The notes below the pieces were generated by a model. The model made no database searches and was not told where the DNA came from. It saw nothing but the letters and a program-made list of their open reading frames with translations. A stretch of 64,000 bases of DNA from NCBI RefSeq assembly GCF_048771995.1, contig NC_133028.1, positions 687,001-751,000 on the forward strand, written 5' to 3'. This stretch comes from Taeniopygia guttata (Eukaryota > Chordata > Aves > Passeriformes > Estrildidae). The translations under genes were made by a program, and so were the position numbers. Positions 36,201-45,528 of the stretch are shown in pieces; positions within the stretch are counted from its first letter, which is position 1, and each line of letters begins with the position of its first letter.

Positions 36201-36308
36201 TGTAGCAGCATGGGGTTTAGAAGGAGGAAGCTGCTACCTAATTCCCAAGAAGCATCTCCTATGGAAAAGCTGCTGCTTGGGTAGGAATTCAGCAAAGCAG
36301 TCAAGTCC
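36201..36308 (-). repeat. Inner partial LTR copy (likely R-U5)
   Basis: About 108 bp starting tgtagcagcatggggtttag and ending cagcaaagcagtcaagtcc. It is a diverged direct copy of 37,653-37,709 joined to 38,183-38,216. On its left is the PBS-like sequence and on its right the poly(T) that is the retrocopy's poly(A) tail. Read on the minus strand the order is poly(A), then R-U5, then PBS. Confidence 0.75.
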
Positions 36309-36446
36309 TTTTTTTTGTTGTTGTTGTTTTTTTTTGGGGGGGGTTTTTTTGGTTGTTTTTGGGTTTTTTTTTTTGTTTTTTTTGTTGTTTTTTTTTTTTT
36401 GTTTTTTTGTTTTTTTGGGGTTTTTTTCTGCCAGATCCCATTTATT
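36309..36446 (-). terminator. YJU2: YJU2 retrocopy poly(A) signal and poly(A) tail
   Basis: On the minus strand, AATAAA (36,441-36,446) is followed after 13 bp by an A-rich tract of about 119 bp (36,309-36,427), broken by C runs. Signal, spacing and tail together are what a reverse-transcribed mature mRNA leaves behind. The tail is unusually long but eroded. Confidence 0.88.
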
Positions 36447-36643
36447 CTAGAGCTGTGGCTGCTGGAGCCCAGCAGGCTCGGAAGAGCGGGGAGAGGTTTA
36501 TCCCAGGTTTGTCCCTGAGCTCCAGGGGACATCTGAGGGGGCTGGTGGTGGCAGGACAGCCCTGTCACCACAGTGTGGGGCTCCAGGAGCATCAGGGAGT
36601 GGGGACAGCCCCGTCCCTGCTCTGTCCCTGCCCTGCTGGCTCC

Positions 36644-37588
36644 TCAGTCGCTGGCACTGTCCTCGTAGGCTCCCAACAACCCCAGTGAAGACGTGGCTGC
36701 TGCTGCTGCTGGAAGCGAGCCGGTGGTGGCCGTGGTGCCTCGGGATTCCATCCCATTGTCCAGGGCAGGACCTGGCTTCTGCTTCCTGCGGGCCACCAGC
36801 CCAGCCAGCTGGGCCTTGGTGCTGAGCTTGCCCACGCTGCGCCCCCAGCTCGCCGGCCTCGGCCTCTTGCTCTGGGGGTGCTCCTGCAGGGTGTCCGTGG
36901 GTTTTCTTTGGGCCGTGGGATTTGGGCAGCGTTTTGCCAGTTCCTCGTCAGAGTCGGGATCCACCAGGAGCCGGCGGTTCTGGGCCTGTTCCAGCACGGC
37001 CTTCATCTCCTGCTTGTCCTCCTCCTGCTCCTTGCGCCTCTGCTCCTCCTCCAGCTCCTTGAACTGCTTCAGCATGGCCTCAAAATCCACGCTGGCCTGG
37101 CGCTGGTTGAGCTCCTTCAGCTCCTGCAGGTTCTCCAGGACCTCCATCTCCAGCTTGGAGTCCTTGGTTCGGTTCTCCAGGACCTTCATGGGATTGTTGA
37201 GCTCCTTCTCTTCCCTCTCCTTCTGCATCCTCTTCTCCTCCTCCTGCAGGAGCTTCTCTGCCTGGAAGTTCCTCGTGGCGCCGTGCTCCACGGCGTAATC
37301 CGCGTTCTCGGGGTCTGTCCTGAAGGTGATCTCAGCCAGGCAGCGCGTGCACTTGATGTAGAAGCGGAAGATGGGCAGCCCCAGGTAGGGCTCGCTCTGC
37401 ACCGTCTCCTTGCGGGCGTTGAACTTCTTGCCCTTGCAGATGTTCTCCCCACACGTCCTGCACCTCATGTTGAAGGGGGCCATGAGCCTCACCACGTACT
37501 GCCGCTCCTTCGGGAGCTTCAGCTTCGGGATCTTGGCCGGATCGAAGGCCGGGGGGTGATATTTGTTCAGCACTTTCCGTTCTGCCAT
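36644..37588 (-). CDS. YJU2: YJU2 (CCDC94) intronless retrocopy, intact reading frame
   Basis: This is an uninterrupted 314-codon frame that starts [19 protein letters not shown] and matches the splicing factor YJU2/CCDC94 over its whole length; the human protein is about 323 residues. YJU2 joins the spliceosome at the branching (first catalytic) step with the NineTeen-related proteins and acts in the nucleus. Visible landmarks are [20 protein letters not shown], the zinc-binding cysteines C43, C46, C80 and C83 (MRCRTCG and YIKCTRC), [32 protein letters not shown], and a long Glu/Lys coiled coil around residues 110-205. The tail is Ser/Ala-rich. Known YJU2 genes are split into several exons, but this copy has none and ends in a poly(A) tract, so it is a processed retrocopy. 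There is no stop, frameshift or lost zinc ligand, so it is either young or kept by selection. It lies between LTR copies of an ERV in the same orientation. Confidence 0.92.
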   Translation of the reverse strand: MAERKVLNKYHPPAFDPAKIPKLKLPKERQYVVRLMAPFNMRCRTCGENICKGKKFNARKETVQSEPYLGLPIFRFYIKCTRCLAEITFRTDPENADYAVEHGATRNFQAEKLLQEEEKRMQKEREEKELNNPMKVLENRTKDSKLEMEVLENLQELKELNQRQASVDFEAMLKQFKELEEEQRRKEQEEDKQEMKAVLEQAQNRRLLVDPDSDEELAKRCPNPTAQRKPTDTLQEHPQSKRPRPASWGRSVGKLSTKAQLAGLVARRKQKPGPALDNGMESRGTTATTGSLPAAAAATSSLGLLGAYEDSASD

Positions 37589-37650
37589 CGCTGCGGCTTC
37601 TCCTGGCCCCCGGTGCTGCCCCCGCGCCGCTCAGCCCACACTGGGCTGAG
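37589..37650 (-). other. YJU2: YJU2 retrocopy 5' UTR and junction hairpin
   Basis: About 60 bp of GC-rich leader lie between the start codon and the LTR end. The last 21 bp form a perfect inverted repeat with 9-bp arms (CTCAGCCCA / TGGGCTGAG) around a 3-base loop, exactly at the join to the LTR. This may be a fold-back formed during reverse transcription. Confidence 0.7.
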
Positions 37651-38350
37651 TTTGTAGCAGTGTGGGGTTTAGGTGGTGGAAGCTGCTGCCTAATTCCCAA
37701 GAAGCACCTTGTCTTGGTTTGAAACGTCCGATAAGGGAGGTGGGAGCCTCCCCTGAAATGGAAAATGTAAACAGCTGTGCTTCTGCTGGAGCAGGATCCT
37801 GCACAAGGGGGGAGTTTTCCTCTGCAGCTCCAGGGCTGGGGGAGATGGGCCTGGGCTCCTCTGGGAATGCAGTGGGAAGAAAGCTGCTCCTCTGGGAATG
37901 CAGGGGGCAAAGGCTGCTGTGCTGTTCCCAGATCAGATTATATCCAGGTAGGAATGCTCAGCTCCTCCCCTGGGTGGGGTGTCTCACAGTGGGACGATTG
38001 AATTTTATCAGTGTGACTCAATGGCCCGTGAACAGAAGAGATCTCCTGGAGGGAGGATTGGTTTGTGGAAGAGATAAAGAGAACTGCCCAATTAGCAGAA
38101 GATAATTGCCCCAGCTCTGACAGATGGAAACAGAACACACAACTAAATCTTTCAATCTAAGACACAGTGCCCTGTGTAAAGTGCTTGGGTAGGAATTCAG
38201 GCAAAGCAGTCAGTCCACACACCACGCTCACCGTGGCTAGCGCTGCCAAGAGAGGCAACAGGGGCCTTTTGTAGGATATATTCCAGTGAGGTTTATTCCA
38301 GCACGCCGAGGGACAGCCAGGGACAAAAGACAAGACCATGTGGTGTGCAT
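37651..38350 (-). repeat. Outer LTR copy of the ERV, interrupted by a younger LTR
   Basis: Positions 37,653-37,709 and 38,183-38,216 match the inner copy at 36,201-36,308 (tgtagcag...ggggtttag; gcttgggtaggaattcag). Beyond 38,216 the outer copy continues into sequence absent from the inner one, including a minus-strand AATAAA at about 38,291 and an ATATAT tract. This is probable U3/R. The outer edge is unresolved and could reach about 38,820. Read on the minus strand this LTR stands directly upstream of the YJU2 leader and could supply a promoter. Confidence 0.65.
37710..38166 (+). mobile_element. Solo LTR inserted in the outer LTR copy
   Basis: The insertion starts tgtcttggtttgaaacgtcc and continues gggagcctcccctgaaatgg and aaaatgtaaac, the start of a common passerine ERV LTR as I know it. 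It ends near ...ctttcaatctaagaca. It is present only in the outer copy and so arrived later. The target-site duplication could not be fixed by eye. Confidence 0.7.
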
Positions 38351-39314
38351 AATCTTAAATTTGGGTCAGCAGGCACAGGGGCACGGGGGCAGCACAAAGG
38401 GCAGGGCAAAGGGCAGCTGAGGCTGGCACCGGGGATACCACAGCCAGTGAGGAAACGGGGAAAGCAGAAACCCCTAGAATCTGGGGCATATGGGGAGGGC
38501 AAGCTGGGAGGATCAGTGTTGTGAGGCTCCATGGGGAAGTCTTCTCTGTGGTAGATGTTTCCAGGGTGAAGCCTGGAGGTTTCGAAGGGTTCTGCACAAA
38601 GGGCTCTGATTTACCTGGCTGAACTGGAGGTACTGTGGAAAGGGATAGGAAGGATGTTGCTCCCTCCCTCATCTGGCCGGGATTTTGGCTGGAGAAGGTG
38701 TCCGTGCAGGCAGAGGTGCGGTTGGAGTGGGATTTCAACATGAAAGGCATCTTCTCCCTCTTCTCCCCCTCCCAAAGTCACTGGGTCCTTTTAAAACCTC
38801 CCTGCTCTTCACTTGCTGCAGTGTAGACCATGACTTTGAAGAATGGTGCCTTTTGCCATAGGTTTCCTACCCCCAAAAGGCTCTGCAGCCCAATTCTCAG
38901 TCCCACACAACCTGCCTGGGGCAGGTTCCTCCCCTGTTTTCCTTCTCATGCAAGAAAAGGGAGTTCATGGTCACCCACAGACAGCAGAGCCTCCCCACCA
39001 CCGGAGCTCCGGCTCCTTCCAGGAGCTCTGCACAGCAGCTCAGAGAAGTGGGGGCAGAGATCAGGAGCTGACACGGCAGGGAAGGGCAGGCTGAGCATCC
39101 CAAGCTGAAATACAGCTGGAGACAGACAGAGTTGGGTCTGGTCCTGTCCAACCCTGGACCACTGCACGAGGCGGAGGAGGATTTGTTCCCTGGGAGCAGA
39201 GCAGGCATGAGCCTCGTGCTCCTTCCTGCCTCTGCCCTCGTGGCAGATCCCTGAGGCTGTGCACCGCTCCAGCTGTGTGTTCTGCTCTCCTCCCTCTGCG
39301 TTTCTGGGCTGGGA

Positions 39315-39465
39315 TGGGGTGGGATGGGGGTGGGATGGGATGGGATGGGATGGGATGGGATGGGATGGGATGGGATGGGATGGGATGGGATGGGATGGGA
39401 TGGGATGGGATGGGATGGGATGGGATGGGATGGGATGGGATGGGATGGGATGGGATGGGATGGGC
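39315..39465. repeat. (GGGAT)n microsatellite, about 29 copies
   Basis: A nearly pure GGGAT array with variant units at both ends (GGGGT, GGCTG). It is the third occurrence of this pentamer in the window. Confidence 0.95.
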
Positions 39466-40049
39466 TGGCTGGGATGGGGGTGTCCAAGGGAAGGTGTTTC
39501 TCCCATTTCAGAAAGCACCAGCAGCCTCTGTGCCCGTGGGATCGGCTCCCGTGGTCTGGCAGCCCCAGCCCCTCTCTGGCTGCCCAGCTGTGTCCCTGGA
39601 GCTGCAGGCAGTCCGCAGGAGCTGTGGGCACTGGGAAAGCAGCAGGGCATGGGAATGAGCGCTGGGAAAAGGGAGAGGAATTCCTCAGGTGGGCATTAAC
39701 AGGGGAGCCAACATCTCCCACGGGAGCCAGGGCCCCTCTCTGGCTCCCACCCACACAAACATCCCGTTCTTGGCCCTGTGCCCCTGCAGGGACGGCTGCT
39801 GGTGCTCCCCACACAAGTGCCAATGTTTGTATGGATCCCACGGCCCCTCCTTCCCACCTCTCCCTCCTCTCCCGTCGTGTCTCACCGCCTCCCTCAGCCC
39901 CCTCTGCCTTAGTCAGCTCTGCCTTCTTTTGCTCCAAAAGCCTGAATGTTTTGCACTCGAATATAAAAAGTTCCTCTCAGAGCTCAGGAGGTTGTGCCAG
40001 GTGTGCAGCCCTGCCAGCAATAGGTGCTTCCACATCTCCTGTTCCCAGC

Positions 40050-40720
40050 AATCCCTGTTCTGTTCCCTTATCTCCTTTCTCAGCAGTCCCTGTTCTGTTC
40101 CCTTATCTCCTTTCTCAGCAATTCCTGTTCTGTTCCCTTATCTCCTTTCTCAGCAATCCCTGTTCTGTTCCCTTATCTCCTTTCTCAGCAATCCCTGTTC
40201 CCTCCTTTCCTGCCTTTCCAGCAATAGGTGCTTCCACATTTCTTGCCTTTCTAGCAATACCTGTTCTCCTCCCTCACCTCCAGCCTTTCCAGCAATTCCT
40301 GTTCTATTCCTTCATCTCCTGCCTTTCCAGCAATGGGTGCTTCCATAGCTCCCATTTCCAGCAATATCTGCTCTTTCCATCTCCTGTTTCCAGCAATACC
40401 TGTTCCTCATCTCCAGCCTTTCCAGCAATAGGTGCTTCCACACCTCCTGCCTTTCTAGCAATACCTGTTCTGTTCCCTCACCCCCTGCCTTTTCAGCAAT
40501 TCCTGTTTTATTCCCTCATCTCCTGCCTTTTCAGCAATGGGTGCTTCCACTCCTCTGCCTTTCTAGCAATAGTGGTTCTGTTTCCTCTCTCCTACCCCTG
40601 CAGCAGTGGTGTTTTCCTCTCTCCTGCCCTTGCAGCAGTGGTGTTTCCCTCTCTCCTGCCCTTGCAGCAGTGGTGTTCCCTCTCTCCTGCCTCTCCAGCA
40701 GAACTGTTCCCTCATCTCCC
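40050..40720. repeat. Degenerate minisatellite of about 36-46 bp
   Basis: Blocks such as ttcccttatctcctttctca and gcaatccctgttctg recur more than ten times. They become less regular to the right, where tgcagcagtggtgtt units take over. Confidence 0.85.
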
Positions 40721-41750
40721 CTTTGCAGCCATCCCTGCCCCTCCCAGCCCCAGGAGCCCAGGTGAGCAGGGGTCCCTTCCCTTGCTGCTGGAGCTCAGTG
40801 GGGCAGCGATGGAGGCTCCGTGTCTGTCCCGCAGTGACAGGACCAGCGGGTCCCTCCCAGTTCAGCGGGTCCCTCCCAGTTCAGCAGGTCCCTCCTGTGC
40901 TGGGAAAGGTGTCTGACAGATGCTCCTGTCTCTGTTCTCTGTTTCCCCGCCCTGCTGGGCTGGAGATTTGGGGTTCCCCCTCAGCACACAGAATTTTTGT
41001 GCAGAAGAGCAGCCCAGCAGCACTGGGGTGGAGGCTGTAGTGCTGCTGTTAAACCCCCACCTCCCAAGGGAACGCTTTGGAGGACCTAAGTGCTTCCTCA
41101 GAGCGGGAGGGGATGGGGAAGAGAACTGGGAATTGTGCTCAACTTGCCCATGTGGGATTTATCTCTGTGGTTAGTGACTGAATCTCCCATTCAGTGATTT
41201 ATTTGGGATCCTGGGGCAGGAGCAGCGTTCCTGCTCTGTGCCCTGAGCTCTGTCCCTCTCTGCTGGGCCCAGCACACCCCCGGGGTTCTCTGGGCCAGGC
41301 AGCTTCTCCCTGGTCTGTTTTAATCACATCCGTGACCATCCCTGTGCTTTCGCCTTTCTCCTGGTGTTTGTTTTCCCAGCAGGCTGCAGCAGGGTGCTGT
41401 GCTCTGCCTTTGCTGCCGGCCCACAGCGGGGTTTGTTTCTCTGTGCTTTAGCCAAATTCTTTTCCCCTTGCCTGAACCACCCAGGTTCATCCTCAAGCTG
41501 GAACAAAGCTGGGGCATGTGGATTCTCCAGTGTGACGCAGCCTCAGCCGTGTCTGGGAGGGAACCGCCGTGTTTGGGGTTAAAAACCTGGAAAAACGTCC
41601 CAGGTGGGAGAAGTGTTGGGGTTTTTGGAGTTGTTGGTTTCCCTGTTCTTCACGTCCGTGGGAAGCGGGTTCTGTGTGTCTCACGTTTTAAGAGCTGCAA
41701 CTAATGTTTATAAAGAGCTTGTTATTTACGTTTTAAGCACTTTAAAAAAA

Positions 41751-41756
41751 AATAAA
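41751..41756 (+). terminator. Candidate poly(A) signal AATAAA (possible RAB11FIP5 3' end)
   Basis: AATAAA follows an A/T-rich run and is followed after about 50 bp by a GT-rich stretch (gcgtctgtgctgacgg). The preceding 700 bp have the mixed composition of a 3' UTR. It is the only well-formed plus-strand signal I saw between the RAB11FIP5 stop and SFXN5. The link to RAB11FIP5 is inference. Confidence 0.4.
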
Positions 41757-41851
41757 AGTTGTTCAAGCTGTTCCTAGACACTTCTGATTCATTGACAACA
41801 GCGTCTGTGCTGACGGCGCCTGGACACCGAGTGACATCTCTGATTGTCTGC

Positions 41852-41913
41852 AGCACGAGGAGGAGGAGGAGGAGGAAGAGGAGGAGGAGGAGGAAGAGGA
41901 GGAGGAGGAGGAT
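41852..41913. repeat. (GAG)n/(GAA) trinucleotide run
   Basis: GAG triplets interrupted by GAA over about 60 bp. It begins a purine-rich domain that continues at 42,031. Confidence 0.9.
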
Positions 41914-42030
41914 GGTGCCCAACTCCTCCTGCAGTTTTTCCACCTGCCCTGCCAGTCCCTGGGCGCTGTGCAGTGGGAATGCTGCAGGAACCTCGAGTTC
42001 CACCCCAAATCCTGCTCCTGGCCCAGGTGT

Positions 42031-42476
42031 GGGGAGGGGAGGGGAGGGGAGGGGAGGGGAGGGGAGGGGAGGGGAGGGGAGGGGAGGGGAGGGGAGGGGA
42101 GGGGGAGGGGAGGGGAGGGGAGGGGAGGGAAGGGAAGGGAAGGGAAGGGAAGGGAAGGGAAGGGAAGGGGAAGGGAAGGAAGGGAAGGAAGGGAAGGGAA
42201 GGGAAGGGAAGGGAAGGGAAGGGAAGGAAGGGAAGGGAAGGGAAGGGAAGGGAAGGGAAGGGAAGGAAAGGAAAGGAAAGGAAAGGAAAGGAAAGGAAAG
42301 GAAAGGAAAGGAAAGGAAAGGAAAGGAAAGGAAAGGAAAGGAAAGGAAAGGAAAGGAAAGGAAAGGAAAGGAAAGGAAAGGAAAGGAAAGGAAAGGAAAG
42401 GAAAGGAAAGGAAAGGAAAGGAAAGGAAAGGAAAGGAAAGGAAAGGAAAGGAAAGGAAAGAAGGAAAGGAAAGGAA
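42031..42476. repeat. Graded polypurine array GGGGA to GGGAA to GGAAA
   Basis: About 446 bp are purine-only on the plus strand. The unit changes in steps: GGGGA from 42,031 to about 42,126, GGGAA (with shorter GGAA units) to about 42,267, and GGAAA to about 42,460. The period stays mostly 5 bp. Open frames of over 300 codons here are artefacts of the repeat. Confidence 0.96.
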
Positions 42477-43004
42477 GTTTGGGCTGTGGGCTGAGCTGGG
42501 CCCCCTGTGAAAGCGGATCCATGCCAGGACACAGGACAGGCACCCAGAGCAGTCCCTGGGAGAGCTGGGCTCTGGAATCCGGGCAAACAGAGGATTTAAA
42601 GCCCCGTGCTGCTGCAGCCCTGCCTCCGTGGCTGCCTGGAGCACAGAACAATTCCCAGCCCTGCAGAGTGCCTGCCGTGCTGTGCCAAGCTGGAGTTTGC
42701 TGCCCAAAGCGAGTTTGCTCCAAATCTGCCTCTCCAGACAGAGGCTGACAAGGAATGTTCTGTGACTTCGTCCTGCAGCCAGCCCGGCCCCACACCCGCT
42801 GTCCCCTGGGGGGCTGGGACCCCCAAAACTCCCTCGTGGGGTGGGGGGACCCTGGGTGGGCCCCAGGCGCCCCCAAAACTGCTCTCACTGCCCTCCTCAG
42901 CTGGGCAGGGAGAGAAAATACAACAAAAATCCCATTTGGGGATGAGGGCAGGGAGAGATCCCTCTGAACCCACAGGGACTGGAACGGGAACAAGGGATGG
43001 AGGA

Positions 43005-43190
43005 AATCAGTTCAATTTATTAATTCAATTTATTGCCAATCCAACCAGAGCAGGACAACGAGAAATAAATCAGTTTGATTTATTAATTTAACTTATTGCA
43101 CATCAAACCAGAGCAGGGCAATGAGAAATAAATCAGTTTGATTTATTAACTTATTGCACATCAAACCAGAGCAGGGCAACAAGAAACAAA
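43005..43190. repeat. 63-bp tandem repeat, 3 copies
   Basis: The units start at 43,005, 43,068 and 43,131 with aatcagtt and contain aaccagagcagg. They are A/T-rich, unlike the surrounding GC-rich DNA. Confidence 0.9.
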
Positions 43191-43335
43191 CTCCAATCTT
43201 AAATCGTTTTTTCCCCACTCCTCCTTCCTTCCCAGGCTCAATTTCCCTCATGCTTCTCTCCCTCCTCCTTCCAAGTGGTGCAGGGGGGCAGGGAATGGGG
43301 CTGTGCTCAGTCCCTGACACTGTCACTGCGCTCCT

Positions 43336-43406
43336 TCCTCCTCCTCCTCCTCCTCCTCCTCCTCCTCCTCCTCCTCCTCCTCCTCCTCCTCCTCCTCCTC
43401 CTCCTC
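43336..43406. repeat. (TCC)n trinucleotide run
   Basis: About 23 pure TCC/CTC triplets. Confidence 0.95.
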
Positions 43407-43439
43407 ACACTCTGCCCTGCTCCAGCGTGGGCTTCCCAT

Positions 43440-43850
43440 GGCTTCAAACTTCTTCAGGGGCTTCCCACGGGGTTCAGTCTCCTTCAGGGGCCTCTTATGG
43501 GGTCACAGCTCCTTCAAGGGCTTCCCACGGGGTCACACCCCCTTTGGGGGCTTCCCTTGGTGTCACAGTTCCTTCAGGGCTTCTCATGAGGTTCAATCTC
43601 CTCCAAGGGCTTTTCATGGAGTCAGACCTTCTTCAGCAGCCTCTTATGGGGTCACACTCCCTTCAGGGGCTTTTATGGGGTTACAGCTCCTTCAGGAGCT
43701 TCTCATGGGTTCAGTCTCCTTCAGGAGATTCTTATGGGGTCACAGCTCCTTCAGGGACTTCCCTTGGGGTTCAGTTTCCTTCAGGGTCTTCTTATGGGGT
43801 CAGACCTCCTTCAGCATCTTCCCTTGGGGTCACAGCGTCCGGGATCTCCT
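43440..43850. repeat. Degenerate minisatellite of about 30 bp
   Basis: Units carry the cores ccttcaggggcttcc and tatggggtcacagctc about 13 times. There is drift between units and no higher-order pattern that I could see. Confidence 0.8.
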
Positions 43851-44399
43851 CACAGGAGCCACCCTGGAGCCCCCCCCAGACCCCATTTCTGGACGAGCTC
43901 ACACCATGGCTGGGGGGTTATTCCCCCCCCCAACCCCAAAAATTGGAACAAGCCAGGATTTTAGTGTGGGGAAGCACCCCCCTCCTCCCCAGAGCGGGGA
44001 AACACAAGTTGTCAGCCGGGATGGATCTGCTGGGGCTGCTATCAGCCAAAGAATTGATATTCTTTCTGGGATTTCACCAAAAAAGTGATAGTCTTATGTC
44101 ACTCCAAATGGGCTCGGAGATAAACAGATTCTCTCCCCTCTGTTGTTACCAAACATTTCGTGTGTCAACACTGGGACTGCAGCAGCGCCTGGCTGGGCTG
44201 TGGGAGGGGGGGGGAGGGAGGGAGGGAAGGAGGGGGTCCCAGGAGCTGGGGTGGCTCCATCCCACCCGGATTTGGGGCAGCTCCATCCCACCCGGATCCT
44301 GGCAGGGAACCTTTGGGGAACGGGGAGTGGCTCTGAGCTTTTGGCAGGACTGGGGTTGGGTTTACGGCTTTGTTCTTCCTGTGGGGATGGAGCTGGGGG

Positions 44400-44500
44400 G
44401 AAGAGAAGGAGCCTGAATGGGGCTGAGTTTGGGGTCAGGATGAGTTTGGGGTCAGGGATGAGTTTGGGGTCAGGGCCGAGTTTGGGGTCAGGGCTGACCC
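44400..44500. repeat. 20-bp repeat, about 4 copies
   Basis: The core gagtttggggtcaggg is repeated with a period near 20 bp. Confidence 0.8.
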
Positions 44501-44614
44501 CGCAGCCCCAGGGGTGTCCCTGCAGAGCTCTGGGGCAGCTCGGAGCCTCCAGCAGCAAACCCCAAACTCCAGGAAGGGCAGTGCCGGGGTGGGAGCAGAA
44601 CACTGCTCCTCATG

Positions 44615-44872
44615 CCCTGTCCCTGTCCCTGTCCTTGTCCCATCCTGGTCCCATCCCTGTCCCTGTCCTTGTCCCTGTCCCTGTCCCATTCCTGTCCCTG
44701 TCCCATCCCTGTCCTGTCCCTGTCCCTGTCCCATCCCTGTCCCTGTCCTTGTCCCTGTCCCTGTCCCATCCCTGTCCCTGTCCTGTCCCTGTCCCTGTCC
44801 CATCCCTGTCCCTGTCCTTGTCCCTGTCCCTGTCCCATCCCTGTCCCTGCCCCATCCCTGTCCCTGTCCCCC
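44615..44872. repeat. (CTGTCC)n hexamer array
   Basis: CTGTCC hexamers are broken at intervals by CATCC or TTGTCC. They form longer repeated blocks of about 60-65 bp. Confidence 0.9.
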
Positions 44873-45528
44873 AGCCCCACAGGGGACACGGAGCTGGCAC
44901 CCCGAGGAGCACCAACGGCTCCGAAGCAAAGCAAACAGTGATGATCAAACCCCATTTCCCTGCTCTTCCCTATTCCACTTTTCACCCCTCAGAGCCCTTT
45001 TCCCTCCCGGAGCTGCAGATTTGGGGTTCGCTGGATGGGATCAGTGCCGAGATAGCTCAAAATCAGAAACTGCTTTTGCAGGTGGGAAGGAGAGAGGAAA
45101 ACAGGGAATTATGAACTCCCACACTTTTCCCTGGGTGCCAAAAAGACGGGATATTTTGTTTCAGGTGTATTTATTAGCCTTCCTCCTGGATTTCCAGCGC
45201 TGCCTTCCCACTCCTGCCCTTCCTCCCTCCCTGCTGCAGCCGCGTTCCCTCTGTTTGCTGTCCCGGGGAATTGATCCTAATCCTCCCAACGATTTCAAGG
45301 TCCGGACGCTTCTTACCGCACTAATCTGGGCGAGAGGATTCCGCGGAGGGCTCGGCGTGCCCAGCGCCGCGACCTTGGCGTTATCTGCCCGCTGTTATCA
45401 GCGCTCCCGGATCGTTATCAGCGCTCCCGGATTATTGTCACAGCTCCGCAATCCTTATCCCATCCTGCATCCCACATCGGCTCCTCAAAGGTCACCGCCA
45501 CCGCAGCGCGGATCTGCAATTCCACCAG

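Larger units (their letters stand above)
31537..36307 (-). mobile_element. Endogenous retrovirus, betaretrovirus-like, decayed, gag missing
   Basis: Read on the minus strand, this has the retroviral order: LTR tail, primer-binding-site-like sequence, protease, RT, RNase H, integrase, env fragments. All reading frames are broken by stops and frameshifts. Only about 450 bp separate the leader from the protease region, so gag is absent or deleted beyond recognition. The left edge is set near 31,537, where tgtagcagcgtg resembles the first bases of the LTR copies at 36,201 and 37,653. No full 3' LTR is visible there. The element lies opposite to both neighbouring genes. Class assignment rests on the YMDD active site, the RT entry segment and the dUTPase/protease-like region. 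Confidence 0.85.

Noticed and set aside
37710-38166. Reading the direct repeats around YJU2 as a very long target-site duplication
   Set aside because: A target-site duplication from a LINE is 7-20 bp. The repeats here are about 100 bp, diverged and LTR-like, and one abuts a primer-binding-site-like sequence.
41722-42993. 423-codon minus frame rich in SFPFL repeats and plus-strand GKERK frames
   Set aside because: These are direct translations of the polypurine/polypyrimidine pentamer array and have no unique sequence of their own.
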